This document shows positions 62,579-64,000 of a stretch of DNA of 64,000 bases, in pieces (within the stretch, counting starts at the first letter, position 1; each line of letters starts with the position of its first letter). Source of the DNA: Naegleria lovaniensis (lineage: Eukaryota > Heterolobosea > Eutetramitea > Acrasida > Naegleriidae). The stretch spans positions 1 through 64,000 of the forward strand of contig NW_025407827.1 of the NCBI RefSeq assembly GCF_003324165.1, written 5' to 3'. The notes under the pieces were generated by a model. That model ran no database searches. It was not told the origin of the DNA and worked only from the letters and a program-made list of their open reading frames with translations. The position numbers and the translations under genes were made by a program.

Positions 62579-64000
62579 TTAAAGATTGACCTTAAAGAAA
62601 TTATACAACATATTTCTAAACTCATCCAAATGCACAAACATGTACGACAAGTGTTTGTTACAATACGTTCGTGTTCGATTCTTGATATCATACGGAAATT
62701 CAATCGTTCCCAAATACGACTCGACACTATTCGCAGAATATTGATTCTTCTCAATCGATAATTTTGTCGCATTCAAACAAATGTAATGATTCACAGTCGG
62801 AACAATGGAATCATCCTCAATATGTAAAAAGAATAATTTTCGATTGCCGCTCAAATCCACGTTCGTTAATAACTGGTAGGGATCGTTATAAAATGGAGGG
62901 AAACCCATGGCGGGAGCTTTGACCGGTACCATGGATTTGATGGCATTCATGGCCACACTTGAAATGGCATTTCCGGCAATGTCTTCGGCAGCTTTTTGAA
63001 GTGTTCGAACCACGTCGCAGGGTGGAGAGTCGACAAAGGCTACCTTAAAGTTCTTTTCGAGAGAGAAGGAAACGAGTGCTGTGGCTCCTCCCTGTGTTGA
63101 GAGTGTGTTGTGTGAAATCAATTGAAAATTTGTCATGAATGACGAAATAAATCCATGAAGGAAATTAATTGGTTTGAAAAATAATTGAATCATAAAAGAC
63201 ATACCATTGACGTTCCAAATAATCCAATACTGTCTGTCTTGTTAAGGAATGAATATCTTGAGAAAATAAAATCCATGCCTCCTAAAATGTCCAAATGTTC
63301 AAAATTTCCAAAACTGACATAGGGTAATTGTTGATAAATTCCTGAATCTCCATGATTTCTCAAATCAACCTGTAAAATATTGTATCCCATATGATAGAGC
63401 ATTGTACTTGGAAGCATGGATTCAGATCGATATCTACACACTTTATAACCATGAATGGTAATGATAAATTTGGAAGTGGAATTGATCAAGTCATGTTTCA
63501 TGAGAGTGGCAGTAATATTTGCTGGACCTACAACATTTTGAATTATACAAAAATATTATAACACAGTAAATTTCAAATAATATCAAAATGATTCCATTTG
63601 ACATTTGACATTCTCAACAACAACATACCAAATCCGCTCACCCAACCAGGAGTTCTACTCGGAAAATGCACAATTTCCACATTCTTTGGATTCACAAAGA
63701 ACGGAGCCAATCTCGTTTCCCATTGCGAAACGGGCTCAACCAACGGAGGACATCGATAATTAATTGTAAAATTCGAAGGAGAATTTGCTCGAAATTCATC
63801 ACAATCATACGCAAGATCAACTCCGAAGGCCATATTCCACAAGACGGAGCCTACCGAAAACCATGCAATGATAATGAGAGCTGCAATGACAGCACACAAG
63901 ATGGCGCAAGAAATGGAGAGACATAGCGTGATGCGACATGAAAGTTGTTTACAAGTGAGTTTGGATTTTCGGACCTTCTCGGAGGATGGAATGTCATCTA
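62579..64000 (-). CDS. Alpha/beta hydrolase, membrane-anchored, 5' end beyond the right edge
   Basis: Partial gene; exons 64000(open)-63629, 63527-63205 and 63091-62579 (introns 101 and 113 nt, donors both GTATGT). The N-terminal part is Lys/Arg-rich, then a membrane helix (LCAVIAALIIIAWFSVGSVL). Hydrolase blocks follow: FIITIHGYK (oxyanion), ILQVDLRNHGDSG, and the nucleophile elbow GTSMGG, split by the second intron between Met and Gly. Later, FFLHIEDDSIVP supplies the probable acid residue. Layout and anchor fit ABHD-type membrane esterases. The reading frame is open at the window edge, so the start codon lies outside. Confidence 0.82.

Noticed and set aside
1-64000. Mobile elements, virus-derived elements and CRISPR-like arrays
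   Set aside because: No reverse transcriptase, transposase, capsid or integrase motifs, terminal repeats or spaced direct-repeat arrays were seen.

Overview
The window looks like nuclear DNA of a free-living amoeboflagellate, most likely a Naegleria-type heterolobosean. The evidence is AT-rich sequence, high gene density, short GT-AG introns (54-311 nt, donors mostly GTAAGT, GTATGT or GTACGT), A-rich leaders before start codons, Asn/Gln/Ser/Thr-rich low-complexity stretches inside conserved proteins, ciliary genes (enkurin domain, FAM92-like BAR) and an expanded cyclase-like receptor family. The species call is inference. I resolved about 28 genes and placed introns by reading splice sites and checking frame and family motifs across each junction.

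Layout. 1-12 kb: patatin phospholipase (probably continuing into leucine-rich repeats past a frame break) divergent from a CRAL-TRIO lipid-transfer protein; Mn-type CDF transporter; RWP-RK-like factor; MED25-like Mediator subunit; FAM92-like BAR protein divergent from an enkurin-domain protein. 12-21.6 kb: one intronless 3158-residue cyclic beta-1,2-glucan synthase-like protein (GT84 plus glycoamylase-like plus GH94), a bacterial-type enzyme inside a eukaryotic gene neighbourhood. 23-36 kb: 7TM protein, a dual-specificity phosphatase with two PCNA-binding-like peptides, a putatively myristoylated unknown, an ankyrin protein, RIO1 kinase and a nucleoside hydrolase. 37-40 kb: five-exon receptor with a degenerate nucleotide-cyclase domain. 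40-53 kb: CoA-transferase family III (one homopolymer frame break), RCC1-repeat protein (six exons), RhoGEF, PGAP1-like protein with an altered nucleophile motif, alpha/beta hydrolase, cyclin C. 53-56 kb: intronless paralogue of the cyclase-like receptor. 57-64 kb: SGNH hydrolase, three small unknowns, PAP2 lipid phosphatase (five exons) and an alpha/beta hydrolase running off the right edge.

Themes. Several genes handle lipids or membranes (patatin, CRAL-TRIO, PGAP1-like, PAP2, hydrolases). Two are Mediator subunits (MED25, cyclin C). Two neighbouring genes sharing a promoter region are basal-body or cilium candidates. No mobile element, rRNA, convincing tRNA, CRISPR array or virus-derived element was seen. 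The standout is the cyclic glucan synthase; next are the phosphatase with PIP-like boxes and the intron-bearing/intronless receptor pair.
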